From contig NZ_FOOH01000026.1 in the NCBI RefSeq assembly GCF_900113135.1, forward strand, positions 1 to 56,000: 56,000 bases of DNA, given 5' to 3'. The stretch is from Salegentibacter agarivorans. GTDB taxonomy: Bacteria > Bacteroidota > Bacteroidia > Flavobacteriales > Flavobacteriaceae. Position numbers and translations under genes: made by a program. Each line of letters begins with the position of its first letter. Within the stretch, counting starts at the first letter, position 1. Below the pieces are notes generated by a model. It did no database searches and was not told the DNA's origin. It saw only the letters and a list, made by a program, of their open reading frames with translations. Positions 33,357 through 41,879 of the stretch are shown in pieces.

Positions 33357-34073
33357 ATGGATAATTTTCAAATTGAAACCGCTCAAAATATAAGTATTAA
33401 TCAGAATGTTGCGAGCGTGGGCGATCGTATCCTTGCTTTTATCGTAGATGCTTTTATAATTGGGTTGTATATAGTAATAAGTTCTTTGGCTTTGGCCGGT
33501 ACGGGGCTTGATGCCGCAGGGCAATGGGTTTACTACCTTGTAATGGGCTTGCCTTCGCTATTATATTATTTATTATGGGAGAGTTTATATAATGGGCAAA
33601 CCCCGGGAAAGGCCGCTTTACAAATTAGGGTAGTAAAGATAGATGGCAGCCGGCCCGCTTTTGCTGAATATTTAATCAGGTGGTTGCTTCGGTTTATTGA
33701 TATTTCTATTAGTAGTGGAGCTATTGCGGTGGTCACTATTTTATTAAACGGAAAAGGGCAGCGGTTGGGCGATCTAGCTGCAAAAACCACGGTGATTTCT
33801 GAAAAACCAAGAACGAATTTAAATCGAAGCCTGGCAGTAGATGTTCCTGAAGGCTACCGACCAAAATATCCGCAGGTGAGTGTTTTAAAGGATGCAGATG
33901 TACAAAATATTAAAAACCTCTATCAAACTGCGAGAAGAAGTCATAACCACCGACTTATTCTATCACTTTCAGAAAAATTATCAGAATTACTGGAAACTCA
34001 ACCGAAGGAGTCTCCTATGGAATTTATTCAGCAGGTAATTACAGATTATAATTATTATACCCAGCGGGCCTAA
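33357..34073 (+). CDS. RDD family membrane protein
   Basis: 238 aa. The RDD domain (residues 15-150) shows the defining Arg-Asp-Asp like RILAFIVDAFIIGLYIV, LWESLYNGQTPGKAALQIRV and LAEYLIRWLLRFID-type segments, with three or four helices. The C-terminal 90 residues are cytoplasmic. Some RDD proteins act as Na+/H+ antiporters or transporters, otherwise unknown. It diverges from SpoIIM with only 34 bases between starts, and is part of the same conserved neighbourhood. Its stop overlaps the convergent peptidylprolyl isomerase stop. Confidence 0.9.
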   Translation: MDNFQIETAQNISINQNVASVGDRILAFIVDAFIIGLYIVISSLALAGTGLDAAGQWVYYLVMGLPSLLYYLLWESLYNGQTPGKAALQIRVVKIDGSRPAFAEYLIRWLLRFIDISISSGAIAVVTILLNGKGQRLGDLAAKTTVISEKPRTNLNRSLAVDVPEGYRPKYPQVSVLKDADVQNIKNLYQTARRSHNHRLILSLSEKLSELLETQPKESPMEFIQQVITDYNYYTQRA

Positions 34074-34831
34074 TTAATTATTTCAATATCCATTTCCACG
34101 TTATTAATTGGCCATTCAGATTGGCCGGTCTCAACCTCTTCAATTTTTTCGGCAACCTCCATTCCTTTGGTTACACGCCCAAAAACAGTATGGTCGTTAT
34201 TTAAATGTGGGGTTCCGTTTTCTTTCATAACAATAAAGAATTCAAAAGGCGAAGAAGCTTTACTTACATTTTGCTCACTATATTTTGCTGCTGAAAAAGC
34301 TCCGTAAGTATGTTTATGGCCGGTATCAAATTCACTGGGAATTAAATAATCTCCAATTTGTGAGCGCTGGCGGGGAGTAGTAACATTATCTGAATTCCCT
34401 CCCTGAATCACAAAGCCGGGAGCAACACGATGAAAAAAGGTACTGTTAAAATAACCTTCTTTTACCAGCATTATAAAATTGGCGCGGTGTAGGGGAGTAT
34501 CTCTAAAAAGTTCTACTTCAATATTGCCAAAACTGGTAATGATTCTCACCCGGGTTTCCGGATTTTCTTTCCCGTACTGAGTTAGAAATGGAATTAATTC
34601 TTCCTGTGCAATGGGAAACTCTTTGTTGCTTTGAATAGAATCGCTTTGGTAAGAGGTTTCTTCAGCTTTACTATATTTTGCTCTCAGTGAATCTAATTTG
34701 GAAGTTTTTTGATTAACTTCTTCTTTATCTAAAGGCTTTTCCGAAGCATTTTTACTGGAAGATTCCTTATCTTCACAACTTGCAAAAAAAAGAATTAGAA
34801 AAAGATAAACGAAAGCAAGCGAGATTTTCAT
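34070..34831 (-). CDS. lipoprotein cyclophilin-type peptidylprolyl isomerase
   Basis: 253 aa. Lipobox FASC (Cys19) followed by acidic EDKES, which resembles the surface- or OM-export signal (inference). A 70-residue Ser/Lys/Glu linker precedes a cyclophilin domain with FFHRVAPGFVIQGG, the catalytic Arg region, FSAAKYSEQNVSKASSPFEF and VFGRVTKGMEVAEKIEEV. It catalyses proline cis-trans isomerisation of envelope proteins. Its start codon interlocks with the divergent NUDIX gene. Confidence 0.93.
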   Translation of the reverse strand: MKISLAFVYLFLILFFASCEDKESSSKNASEKPLDKEEVNQKTSKLDSLRAKYSKAEETSYQSDSIQSNKEFPIAQEELIPFLTQYGKENPETRVRIITSFGNIEVELFRDTPLHRANFIMLVKEGYFNSTFFHRVAPGFVIQGGNSDNVTTPRQRSQIGDYLIPSEFDTGHKHTYGAFSAAKYSEQNVSKASSPFEFFIVMKENGTPHLNNDHTVFGRVTKGMEVAEKIEEVETGQSEWPINNVEMDIEIIN

Positions 34832-35471
34832 GGATTTTCAGGATTTTAAAGACAGGATACCAAATTTAAAAAAAATTGTCCTTCCGGGAGAAAAGGCGCA
34901 TCATAAATTAGTGCCCGGCAACCGCATTGAAGAGATGAGAAATCTTGATATTAAAAGCCTTAAGCCTAATAAAGCTGGTGTTATGGCGGTTTTTTATCCC
35001 GATAATTTTGGAAAAACTCATCTGGTTCTAATTTTAAGAAAAACCTATAAAGGCGTTCATTCTAATCAAATTGGATTTCCCGGTGGCCGCGTTGAACCTG
35101 AAGATGATAACCTGCAACAAACTGCTTTACGTGAAACAGAAGAGGAAGTTGGAATTCCCAGGAATAATATTGAAGTAATAAGAGAGCTTACCCGTTTGTA
35201 CATTCCGCCCAGTAATTTTTGGGTACAACCTTATTTAGGTTTGCTGGAAAAAACGCCGAATTTAATTCCGCAAGAAAGTGAAGTAGAACGCATCTTAGAG
35301 GTAGATTTAGATCATTTTTTAGATCATTCTAACTTTGTGAACCAGGAGTTGAGCACAAGTTACTCAAGTAAAATGGTTGTTCCTGCATTTAGATTAAATG
35401 AACAAATTGTTTGGGGAGCTACGGGGATGATGTTGAGTGAAATTCGGGAAATTTTTAGAAAAAGCTTTTAA
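34830..35471 (+). CDS. NUDIX hydrolase, CoA pyrophosphatase-like
   Basis: 213 aa. A full NUDIX box is visible: GGRVEPEDDNLQQTALRETE followed by EEVGI (GX5EX7REUXEEXGU). The upstream PNKAGVMAVFYPDNFGKTHL and VHSNQIGFPGGR resemble bacterial CoA diphosphatases (NudL type), which cleave CoA to 4'-phosphopantetheine and 3',5'-ADP. The ATG at 34830 and the ATG of the divergent lipoprotein (34831) form the palindrome CATG, so the two coding starts overlap by two bases. Confidence 0.88.
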   Translation: MDFQDFKDRIPNLKKIVLPGEKAHHKLVPGNRIEEMRNLDIKSLKPNKAGVMAVFYPDNFGKTHLVLILRKTYKGVHSNQIGFPGGRVEPEDDNLQQTALRETEEEVGIPRNNIEVIRELTRLYIPPSNFWVQPYLGLLEKTPNLIPQESEVERILEVDLDHFLDHSNFVNQELSTSYSSKMVVPAFRLNEQIVWGATGMMLSEIREIFRKSF

Positions 35472-35485
35472 AAACTAAGAATTAC

Positions 35486-35524
35486 TATATTTGCCGGGCT
35501 TAATTTCTACTCGATAATCGAGAT
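35486..35524 (+). promoter_or_regulatory. -7 box and palindrome upstream of the acyltransferase gene
   Basis: TATATTTG (35486-35493) fits the TAnnTTTG box; the -33 box is weak. It is followed by CTCGATAATCGAG (about 35511-35523), a near-perfect palindrome that could be an operator or hairpin in the 130-base leader of the gene at 35632. Confidence 0.4.
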
Positions 35525-35631
35525 TTAAAATAGTGCCCAGCTTGTTTCATAATTAAATTATATTTTTTCATTAGGTTTCCTAATTTAATCGAACTGGAAT
35601 TATACAAAAAGTAAGAACTGAAAATTAAACT

Positions 35632-36429
35632 ATGGGATTATTTAAAAGAAATCCATTTGGGCATTTTTTATTTCTGAAAAAGTGGCTTATCCGTATTTTC
35701 GGATTACTTAGCCACCGCCGTTATCGCGGTTATAATGAACTTAGCATTGAAGGCTCAGATATCATTAAAAACCTTCCCGATAACAATGTACTTTTTGTTT
35801 CTAATCATCAAACTTATTTTGCTGATGTAACCGCGATGTTCCACGTTTTTAATGCGAGTTTAAGCGGACGGGTAGATTCCATTAAAAATATAGGGTATAT
35901 CTGGCAGCCAAAACTCAATATTTATTATGTAGCGGCTAAAGAAACGATGAATGCCGGTTTGATTTATAGAATTATGGCTTATGCCGGCGCTGTGAGTGTT
36001 GAAAGAACCTGGCGTGCAAAAGGCGAAGAAGTTGAGCGAAAAGTAAATCCAGACGATACAAAGAATATTGGTATGGCCCTGGAAGACGGGTGGGTAATAA
36101 CTTTCCCACAGGGAACTACCAAACCATTTAAACCCATTAGAAAAGGAACTGCACACATTATAAAACAATATAAACCGGTGGTAATTCCTATTGTAATTGA
36201 TGGTTTTAGGCGTTCTTTTGATAAAAAAGGAATCAGGATCAAAAAGCGCGGTATTTTGCAAACTATGCAAATTAAGGAACCGCTAGACATAGATTACGAA
36301 AATGATTCTGTTGAAGAAATTGTGAGCAAGCTTGAGTATGCCATAGAGCAGCACCCTTCTTTTCTTAAGGTTATTCCTTCTGATGCAATTAAAGAAATGG
36401 AAGAACTAAATAAGAAAAGGGCATATTAA
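35632..36429 (+). CDS. plsC: 1-acyl-sn-glycerol-3-phosphate acyltransferase-like
   Basis: 265 aa. The acyltransferase motif I is VSNHQTYFADVTAM (NHx4D), motif III is FPQGTTKPFKPIRKGTAHII, a variant of FPEGT, and motif IV is VVIPIVIDGF. It transfers acyl groups to lysophospholipid, giving phosphatidic acid or related products. The long N-terminus contains a hydrophobic segment (LFLKKWLIRIFGLL). Gln in place of Glu in the FPEGT-like motif is a family variant seen in this branch. Assigned to the family; the exact substrate is not proven. Confidence 0.85.
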   Translation: MGLFKRNPFGHFLFLKKWLIRIFGLLSHRRYRGYNELSIEGSDIIKNLPDNNVLFVSNHQTYFADVTAMFHVFNASLSGRVDSIKNIGYIWQPKLNIYYVAAKETMNAGLIYRIMAYAGAVSVERTWRAKGEEVERKVNPDDTKNIGMALEDGWVITFPQGTTKPFKPIRKGTAHIIKQYKPVVIPIVIDGFRRSFDKKGIRIKKRGILQTMQIKEPLDIDYENDSVEEIVSKLEYAIEQHPSFLKVIPSDAIKEMEELNKKRAY

Positions 36430-36461
36430 AAAAAGTTATCCCAACCACGAAAACTCAACCA

Positions 36462-37253
36462 TTGCAACCCAGGCGCTATTTTTACCTTATTAAAGTTCAG
36501 TATTTAGGCTATCGTTTACACGGCTGGCAAAAGCAGCCAGATGTAAAAACAGTAGAAGAATTAATTACAAAAACTCTGCGTTATGTGATGCCTGAACAAA
36601 AGTTTAAAATTTTGGGCACCAGTAGAACCGATGCTATGGTTTCTGCCCAGGAGTCGGCTTTTGAGTTGTTTTTAGATTATGAACCACTTTCCGATCTGGA
36701 TGAGTTTTTAAGAGAATTCAACCAGAATTTACCACAGGATATTCGGGCGCTTGCCATCACCGAAGTAGATGCGAAATTCAATATTATTCAGCATCCAAAA
36801 CTTAAAGAATATGCTTATTTATTTAGTTTTGGTGAGAAAAATCATCCTTTCTGTGCGCCATTAATGGCTAATTTTCAATTTGATCTGGATATTGAATTGA
36901 TGAAAAAGGGAGCAAAGCTTTTTGAAGGTAAACACCAGTTTAGGAACTACTGCGTGCGGGTTTCAGAAAACAGCACTTTTGAGCGTGAGATTATAAAATC
37001 TGAATTAGTTGAAAATACCGAAATCACCGCCAGTTTTTTTCCTGAAAAATCTTATATTTTTCATATTCATAGCGCCGGTTTCCTAAGGCACCAGGTAAGG
37101 TTAATGATGGGCGCTTTGCTGCAACTTGGTAGAGGAGAATTGACACTGGAAGATTTGGAAAACAGCCTAAAACCCGGCGTTGAAATGCAAATGGATTACA
37201 TAGTACCGGCCTCGGGCTTGCTTTTAAATAAAATTGGGCTCGAAGATTTTTAA
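36462..37253 (+). CDS. TruA-like tRNA pseudouridine synthase (divergent)
   Basis: 263 aa from a TTG start at 36462; no in-frame ATG exists upstream before the previous stop region, so the start is unusual. The fold is that of TruA: YHGWQ-like RLHGWQKQPDVKTVEELI, the catalytic Asp motif is SRTDAMVSAQESA instead of the usual GRTDAGVHA, and the C-terminal FLRHQVRLMMGAL is well kept. The catalytic Asp is retained. In flavobacteria such divergent copies exist beside a canonical TruA, so this one may modify another site. Its stop overlaps the recQ stop. Confidence 0.75.
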   Translation: MQPRRYFYLIKVQYLGYRLHGWQKQPDVKTVEELITKTLRYVMPEQKFKILGTSRTDAMVSAQESAFELFLDYEPLSDLDEFLREFNQNLPQDIRALAITEVDAKFNIIQHPKLKEYAYLFSFGEKNHPFCAPLMANFQFDLDIELMKKGAKLFEGKHQFRNYCVRVSENSTFEREIIKSELVENTEITASFFPEKSYIFHIHSAGFLRHQVRLMMGALLQLGRGELTLEDLENSLKPGVEMQMDYIVPASGLLLNKIGLEDF

Positions 37254-39367
37254 ACTTTCGCTTCTTCTTTTTCTAAAACAGCTAAAGCTAATCTGATGGT
37301 GCCGTAATCTATTGCTTCTTCAAAATGTTCAAAATATGGTTTTAAACCTTCTGGGTTCTTAAGTTCAATTTTAGCTTTTTCAATAGCTTTAAAATCGGCT
37401 TTAGAAATATATTTCATAGGATCTACATCTTCATTTTCAGCATATAATTTTGCTAAATGTGAATAAATAGTAGTGATGGCCAGTTCTCGCTTTTTAGCGA
37501 TTTCTTCCAGGTTTAAACCTTCGTTCAATAAGCCAAGTGTAGCCTTATAAGTATTCGCTTTTTTACGTTTTTTAGTGCTACGTTTTTTTTTACTAAAAGC
37601 GATGATCTCCTTTATGAATTCGTAACCGTAATCCTGCATTTTTTGCCTTCCTACTCCGTTTATCTGGAGAAATTCATCATCGGTCATCGGTCGGGATTTC
37701 TCCATTTCTTTAAGCGTAGCATCGTTAAAGATGAGGTAGGCGGGAATTTCTTCTTCACGAGCAATTTTTAACCTTAACTGTCTTAGTTTTTCAAAAAGGG
37801 AATTATCTGAAGTTTTTTCTGAAACTTCTGTTTCTTCCCTTCGTTTCAATTTTTTGCGGTCAGGAACTTCAGCAAGTTGGACTTTTTCGCCTTCAAACAA
37901 AACATTTTTAGCCAATGCGGTAAGCTGTAAATTATTGCCACGGTGAAAAGCGATTTCTACATAACCAAGGTTGATAAGCTGAATAATATACTGCTGCCAG
38001 TGGTGCCAGGAAATATCTTTTCCAATCCCAAAGGTTTTAATTTGCTGATAATTTTTACTGAAAACCGACTCATTTTGTGAACCGCGAAGCACATCTATAA
38101 GCACAGTAATGGGTTCGTTTTCTTTTAGCCTGAAAATACACGAAAGTGCTTTTTGAGCGATTACCGTTCCATCAAAAAACTGCGGTGGATTCTTACAAAT
38201 ATCACAGTTGCCACAATCTTCCTGCTTTAATTCTCCAAAATAACTCAGCAATATTTTTCGGCGGCAACTTAAGGCTTCTGAATATTGTTTCATTCGGTCT
38301 AGCTTTGCAAGTTGTACTTCTTCATTTCCCGAGTTGGAAGCGAATTTTTGCAACTGCACTACATCGGCATAACTATGAAAAAGCATAGTGTCTGAAGGCA
38401 GACCGTCACGCCCTGCACGACCAATTTCCTGGTAATAGCCTTCCAGGTTTTTGGGCATATTGTAATGAATTACCCACCGAATATTAGATTTATCGATGCC
38501 CATCCCAAAAGCGATGGTAGCACAAATAACCTTTGAATTATCATTGATAAAATTATCCTGAATTTCGATACGTTTCTCTGCTGGTAAACCTGCGTGGTAA
38601 GCTTCCGCTTCAAAACCTTTTCGCTGCAGTTTTTCAGCAATTTCCTCGGTGTTTTTTCTACTTAGGCAGTAGATAATTCCGCTTTCCTTTTTTCGGGTTT
38701 TTACGAAATTGGTGATTTGCTCAAAGCGCTTAATTCCGGGCCGAACATCTAAACTCAGGTTTTTCCTATCAAACGAAGCGATGTGCTTTTCGGCATTGGG
38801 AATATTTAATTGTCGGCAAATATCTTCTCGCGTAGCTTTATCGGCTGTGGCAGTTAGCGCGATCATTGGAGTAGTGGGAAAGCGATTTTTTAAATAGCCT
38901 AGTTGCGTATAAGCCGGTCTAAAATCGTGGCCCCAGCTGGAGATACAATGTGCTTCATCTACCGCGATCAAACTTATTTTGCCGTCACTCATAAAACGGT
39001 CTACGAACTGTAGACTTTCTGGAGCAACATAAAGCAGTTTTAATTCTTTGGAATCAATTTTTTTAAAGATTTCCTGTTGCTGGCTTTCGGTTTGGCTACT
39101 ATTTAAAAATGCCGCTGGAACTCCATTCGCAGTAAGTCCGTCTACCTGGTCTTTCATCAATGCGATAAGCGGTGAAATTACCAGGGTGATTTCAGGAAGT
39201 AAAATGGCCGGAAGCTGGTAACAAATAGATTTTCCACCACCGGTTGGCATAATTACCAGGTTATCTTTGCCTTCAAAAACCGAATCGATTATCTTTTTTT
39301 GAAGCGGTCTGAAACTATCAAATCCAAAATATTCTTTAAGCGTATGTAAAACCCGGTTATTTTCCAT
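37250..39367 (-). CDS. recQ: ATP-dependent DNA helicase RecQ
   Basis: 705 aa from the ATG at 39367 (MENNRVLHTLKEYFGFDSFR); a start 27 bases upstream is less typical. Helicase motifs are Walker A MPTGGGKSICYQLPA, DEAH in VDEAHCISSWGHDF and motif VI QEIGRAGRDG. The zinc cluster (CRRK...CGNC..C) and RQC domain follow, then an HRDC domain near residue 540 and a C-terminal HTH region. It unwinds recombination and replication intermediates. Convergent with the TruA-like gene, their stop codons overlap by 3 bases. Confidence 0.96.
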   Translation of the reverse strand: MENNRVLHTLKEYFGFDSFRPLQKKIIDSVFEGKDNLVIMPTGGGKSICYQLPAILLPEITLVISPLIALMKDQVDGLTANGVPAAFLNSSQTESQQQEIFKKIDSKELKLLYVAPESLQFVDRFMSDGKISLIAVDEAHCISSWGHDFRPAYTQLGYLKNRFPTTPMIALTATADKATREDICRQLNIPNAEKHIASFDRKNLSLDVRPGIKRFEQITNFVKTRKKESGIIYCLSRKNTEEIAEKLQRKGFEAEAYHAGLPAEKRIEIQDNFINDNSKVICATIAFGMGIDKSNIRWVIHYNMPKNLEGYYQEIGRAGRDGLPSDTMLFHSYADVVQLQKFASNSGNEEVQLAKLDRMKQYSEALSCRRKILLSYFGELKQEDCGNCDICKNPPQFFDGTVIAQKALSCIFRLKENEPITVLIDVLRGSQNESVFSKNYQQIKTFGIGKDISWHHWQQYIIQLINLGYVEIAFHRGNNLQLTALAKNVLFEGEKVQLAEVPDRKKLKRREETEVSEKTSDNSLFEKLRQLRLKIAREEEIPAYLIFNDATLKEMEKSRPMTDDEFLQINGVGRQKMQDYGYEFIKEIIAFSKKKRSTKKRKKANTYKATLGLLNEGLNLEEIAKKRELAITTIYSHLAKLYAENEDVDPMKYISKADFKAIEKAKIELKNPEGLKPYFEHFEEAIDYGTIRLALAVLEKEEAKV

Positions 39368-39372
39368 AGCTG

Positions 39373-39402
39373 CAAAGTTAGGGCAAAGTGACAATTCACA
39401 AA
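39373..39402 (-). promoter_or_regulatory. recQ promoter (possibly leaderless)
   Basis: On the minus strand, TTTG (39402-39399), 18 bases, then TAACTTTG (39380-39373). The expected transcript start, about 6 bases on, coincides with the ATG at 39367. Confidence 0.6.
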
Positions 39403-39462
39403 CCCTCTTGCGTTTAAATTATGGGAAAACACTTATTTTTTAAACTGTGACTTATAAGCGAT

Positions 39463-40398
39463 CTAAAGATCGTAAGCCACATAAGCCTGGTTAATAACTT
39501 TAAAAGGCGCGTCTTCTTCACTAACATTTTCAAAAGCTTGATAATCTATCCACACAAAACCATTATCGCCCCAGCTTTCTCCCCAGGAATTTACAACCTT
39601 AAAAGCGTTTACTTCATCATCAAAACCAACCACCAACATCGCGTGGCAGGTTACATCATCGTAATTTACCGCGTGTTCGCGATATGCACTCAAACCAAAA
39701 CTATCGGTTTTCCCAAACTCGGGCGAAAGCACAGCGCCTATAACAATAGGCTGTTGCTGGATAATTAGCGCTTTCATTTCAGCTAGCATATTTTCCCCGC
39801 TTAAACCTTTATAATAAGCTATTCTTGCTTCTTCGGCGGCTTCAATTACAGCTTCGTCGGGTTGGGTTTCGCATTCATTACCAGTATATGGGAAAAGTTC
39901 TAAAGTGGCGGCTCCCTGTTCTTCTATTAAAGCCAAAGTTTCAGGAATTGAAGTTCCGCCGCATTCATCGGTGGTAAGTTGGTTATATGTATAAGACGGA
40001 CTAAATATAGTAGCTTCAGAATATGGTAAACCGGATTCGATTTTTTCTTGGAAAGATTTCATATAGTAATTCGTTGCCCAGGAAACGCAGGCTCCCAATT
40101 CACCTTGATCGCCAACCGGTGGAAGGTTTTCAGAAAGATCAAAAGCAGCCGGTAATGTATCGGGAACAACCAGGCCTTCCAGTAGGTTTTCAGTATCTAT
40201 ATTATAATCACCGTTGCCTGTACATTCAAGTCCGGTGGAATAAATCTCACCGTCTTCAGAAACAAACTGATTTTCAGTTTCCTGGGGAATTTCTGGAACT
40301 TCAGGATTACTACCATCGGTATCTAGATCGTCTCTGTCAGTATAGCATCCTGCAAGGCTCAATGAGAGTGCGAGCAGTAAAATTTGAATTTTTTTCAT
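39463..40398 (-). CDS. papain-like (C1 family) cysteine protease, lipoprotein
   Basis: 311 aa from the ATG at 40398 (MKKIQILLLALSLSLAGC, lipobox Cys18). The C1 core begins LPAAFDLSENLPPVGDQGEL and includes the catalytic Cys in GACVSWATNYY, His in CHAMLVVGFDD and Asn in VVNSWGESWG. The usual CGSC disulfide pair is partly replaced (GELGAC). It is probably an outer-membrane anchored protease or peptidase acting outside the cytoplasm. Transcribed alone and diverging from ychF. Confidence 0.85.
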   Translation of the reverse strand: MKKIQILLLALSLSLAGCYTDRDDLDTDGSNPEVPEIPQETENQFVSEDGEIYSTGLECTGNGDYNIDTENLLEGLVVPDTLPAAFDLSENLPPVGDQGELGACVSWATNYYMKSFQEKIESGLPYSEATIFSPSYTYNQLTTDECGGTSIPETLALIEEQGAATLELFPYTGNECETQPDEAVIEAAEEARIAYYKGLSGENMLAEMKALIIQQQPIVIGAVLSPEFGKTDSFGLSAYREHAVNYDDVTCHAMLVVGFDDEVNAFKVVNSWGESWGDNGFVWIDYQAFENVSEEDAPFKVINQAYVAYDL

Positions 40399-40569
40399 AG
40401 CAATTCGAGTTATTTTAATTCGACATAATTCAGAAAGAAATAATTGGTATTCCAATTGAATTATTTCTGAAAAGCTTTCAACATATAACAGCAATAAACA
40501 TACAAATAATGTCGGCATTAGGGAAATATTGATAATTTGAGCTGAATTGCTTTGGTAGATAAAAAGAAA

Positions 40570-40601
40570 TTAGTCGCTACACTAGAAAATATGTACATTT
40601 G
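40570..40601 (+). promoter_or_regulatory. ychF promoter
   Basis: TACATTTG (40594-40601) matches TAnnTTTG. TTAG at 40570-40573 stands in for the -33 box, 20 bases upstream. The leader is about 15 bases. The region 40399-40570 contains no other clear feature. Confidence 0.5.
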
Positions 40602-40622
40602 CAGCCGCAAAAAATCATTACT

Positions 40623-41717
40623 ATGAAAGCCGGAATTGTAGGATTACCAAACGTAGGAAAATCAACGCTATTTAATTGTCTCTCTAATGCAAAGGCACAG
40701 AGTGCGAATTTTCCTTTTTGTACCATAGAACCTAATGTTGGGGTAGTGAATGTTCCAGATCCCAGGATTCAACGATTGGAAAGTTTGGTTAAACCCGAAA
40801 AAGTACAGCCGGCCACAGTAGAAATTGTAGATATTGCCGGTTTGGTAAAAGGCGCTAGTAAAGGCGAAGGATTGGGGAACCAGTTTCTTGGAAATATTCG
40901 TGAAACCGATGCCATTCTACATGTTTTGCGTTGTTTTGAGAACGATAATATTGTGCACGTAGATGGTTCTATAGATCCTATTCGGGACAAGGAAACCATA
41001 GATATGGAGCTTCAGCTAAAAGACCTTGAAACAGCAGAGAAAAAGTTGGAGAAAGTAAAGCGTGCTGCCCGTACCGGGAATAAAGAGGCCCAAAAAGAAG
41101 AAGCTGCACTTACTAAGGTTAAAGAAGGTCTGGAAGCAGGGAAATCTGTTAGGGCTATAGATTTAACCGAAGAAGAAAGAAAAGATTTTATAAAACCGCT
41201 TCAATTTATTACCGATAAGCCGGTGATGTACGTTTGTAATGTAGATGAAGATGCGGCGGTAGATGGAAACGCCCACGTAGATCGTGTAAGAGAAGCTGTA
41301 AAAGAAGAAAATGCTGAAGTTTTGGTACTTGCCGTAGGAACTGAAGCTGATATTACCGAGCTTGATGATTTTGAAGAAAGACAAATGTTTCTTCAGGATA
41401 TTGGTCTCGAAGAACCTGGTTCTGCCAAATTAATTCGTGGAGCTTACGAATTATTAAACCTCCAAACCTATTTTACCGCGGGAGTTAAAGAAGTACGCGC
41501 CTGGACTATTCCTGTAGGAGCTACTGCGCCACAGGCAGCCGGAGTAATTCATACCGATTTTGAAAAAGGATTTATTCGCGCTGAGGTAATTTCTTATGCC
41601 GATTTTGACAGTTTTGGAAGCGAAGCTAAGGTAAAAGAAGCCGGTAAAATGCGAGTAGAAGGTAAAGAGTATATTGTACAGGATGGCGATGTAATGCACT
41701 TTAGATTCAACGTGTAA
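40623..41717 (+). CDS. ychF: redox-regulated ATPase/GTPase YchF
   Basis: 364 aa from the ATG at 40623, the canonical length and start ([20 protein letters not shown]). The P-loop GLPNVGKS, the [10 protein letters not shown] switch, the NVDED motif that prefers ATP, and the C-terminal TGS domain ([20 protein letters not shown]) are all present. YchF (OLA1 in eukaryotes) associates with ribosomes and modulates stress responses and translation. Monocistronic, with an own promoter. Confidence 0.97.
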   Translation: MKAGIVGLPNVGKSTLFNCLSNAKAQSANFPFCTIEPNVGVVNVPDPRIQRLESLVKPEKVQPATVEIVDIAGLVKGASKGEGLGNQFLGNIRETDAILHVLRCFENDNIVHVDGSIDPIRDKETIDMELQLKDLETAEKKLEKVKRAARTGNKEAQKEEAALTKVKEGLEAGKSVRAIDLTEEERKDFIKPLQFITDKPVMYVCNVDEDAAVDGNAHVDRVREAVKEENAEVLVLAVGTEADITELDDFEERQMFLQDIGLEEPGSAKLIRGAYELLNLQTYFTAGVKEVRAWTIPVGATAPQAAGVIHTDFEKGFIRAEVISYADFDSFGSEAKVKEAGKMRVEGKEYIVQDGDVMHFRFNV

Positions 41718-41879
41718 ATCGCAATTTTTTAAGATAATTTTGCCTTTTTTATACTTATTCACTCGAATTTAACTAAAATTAGAATTTTATCTAAATTTTT
41801 AGAAATAGTTTATCATTCGTGCTAGTTTCAGCTTTTATTTATTTCCTAATTTTAAGTAAAACAACCAAAATAGGAAACT

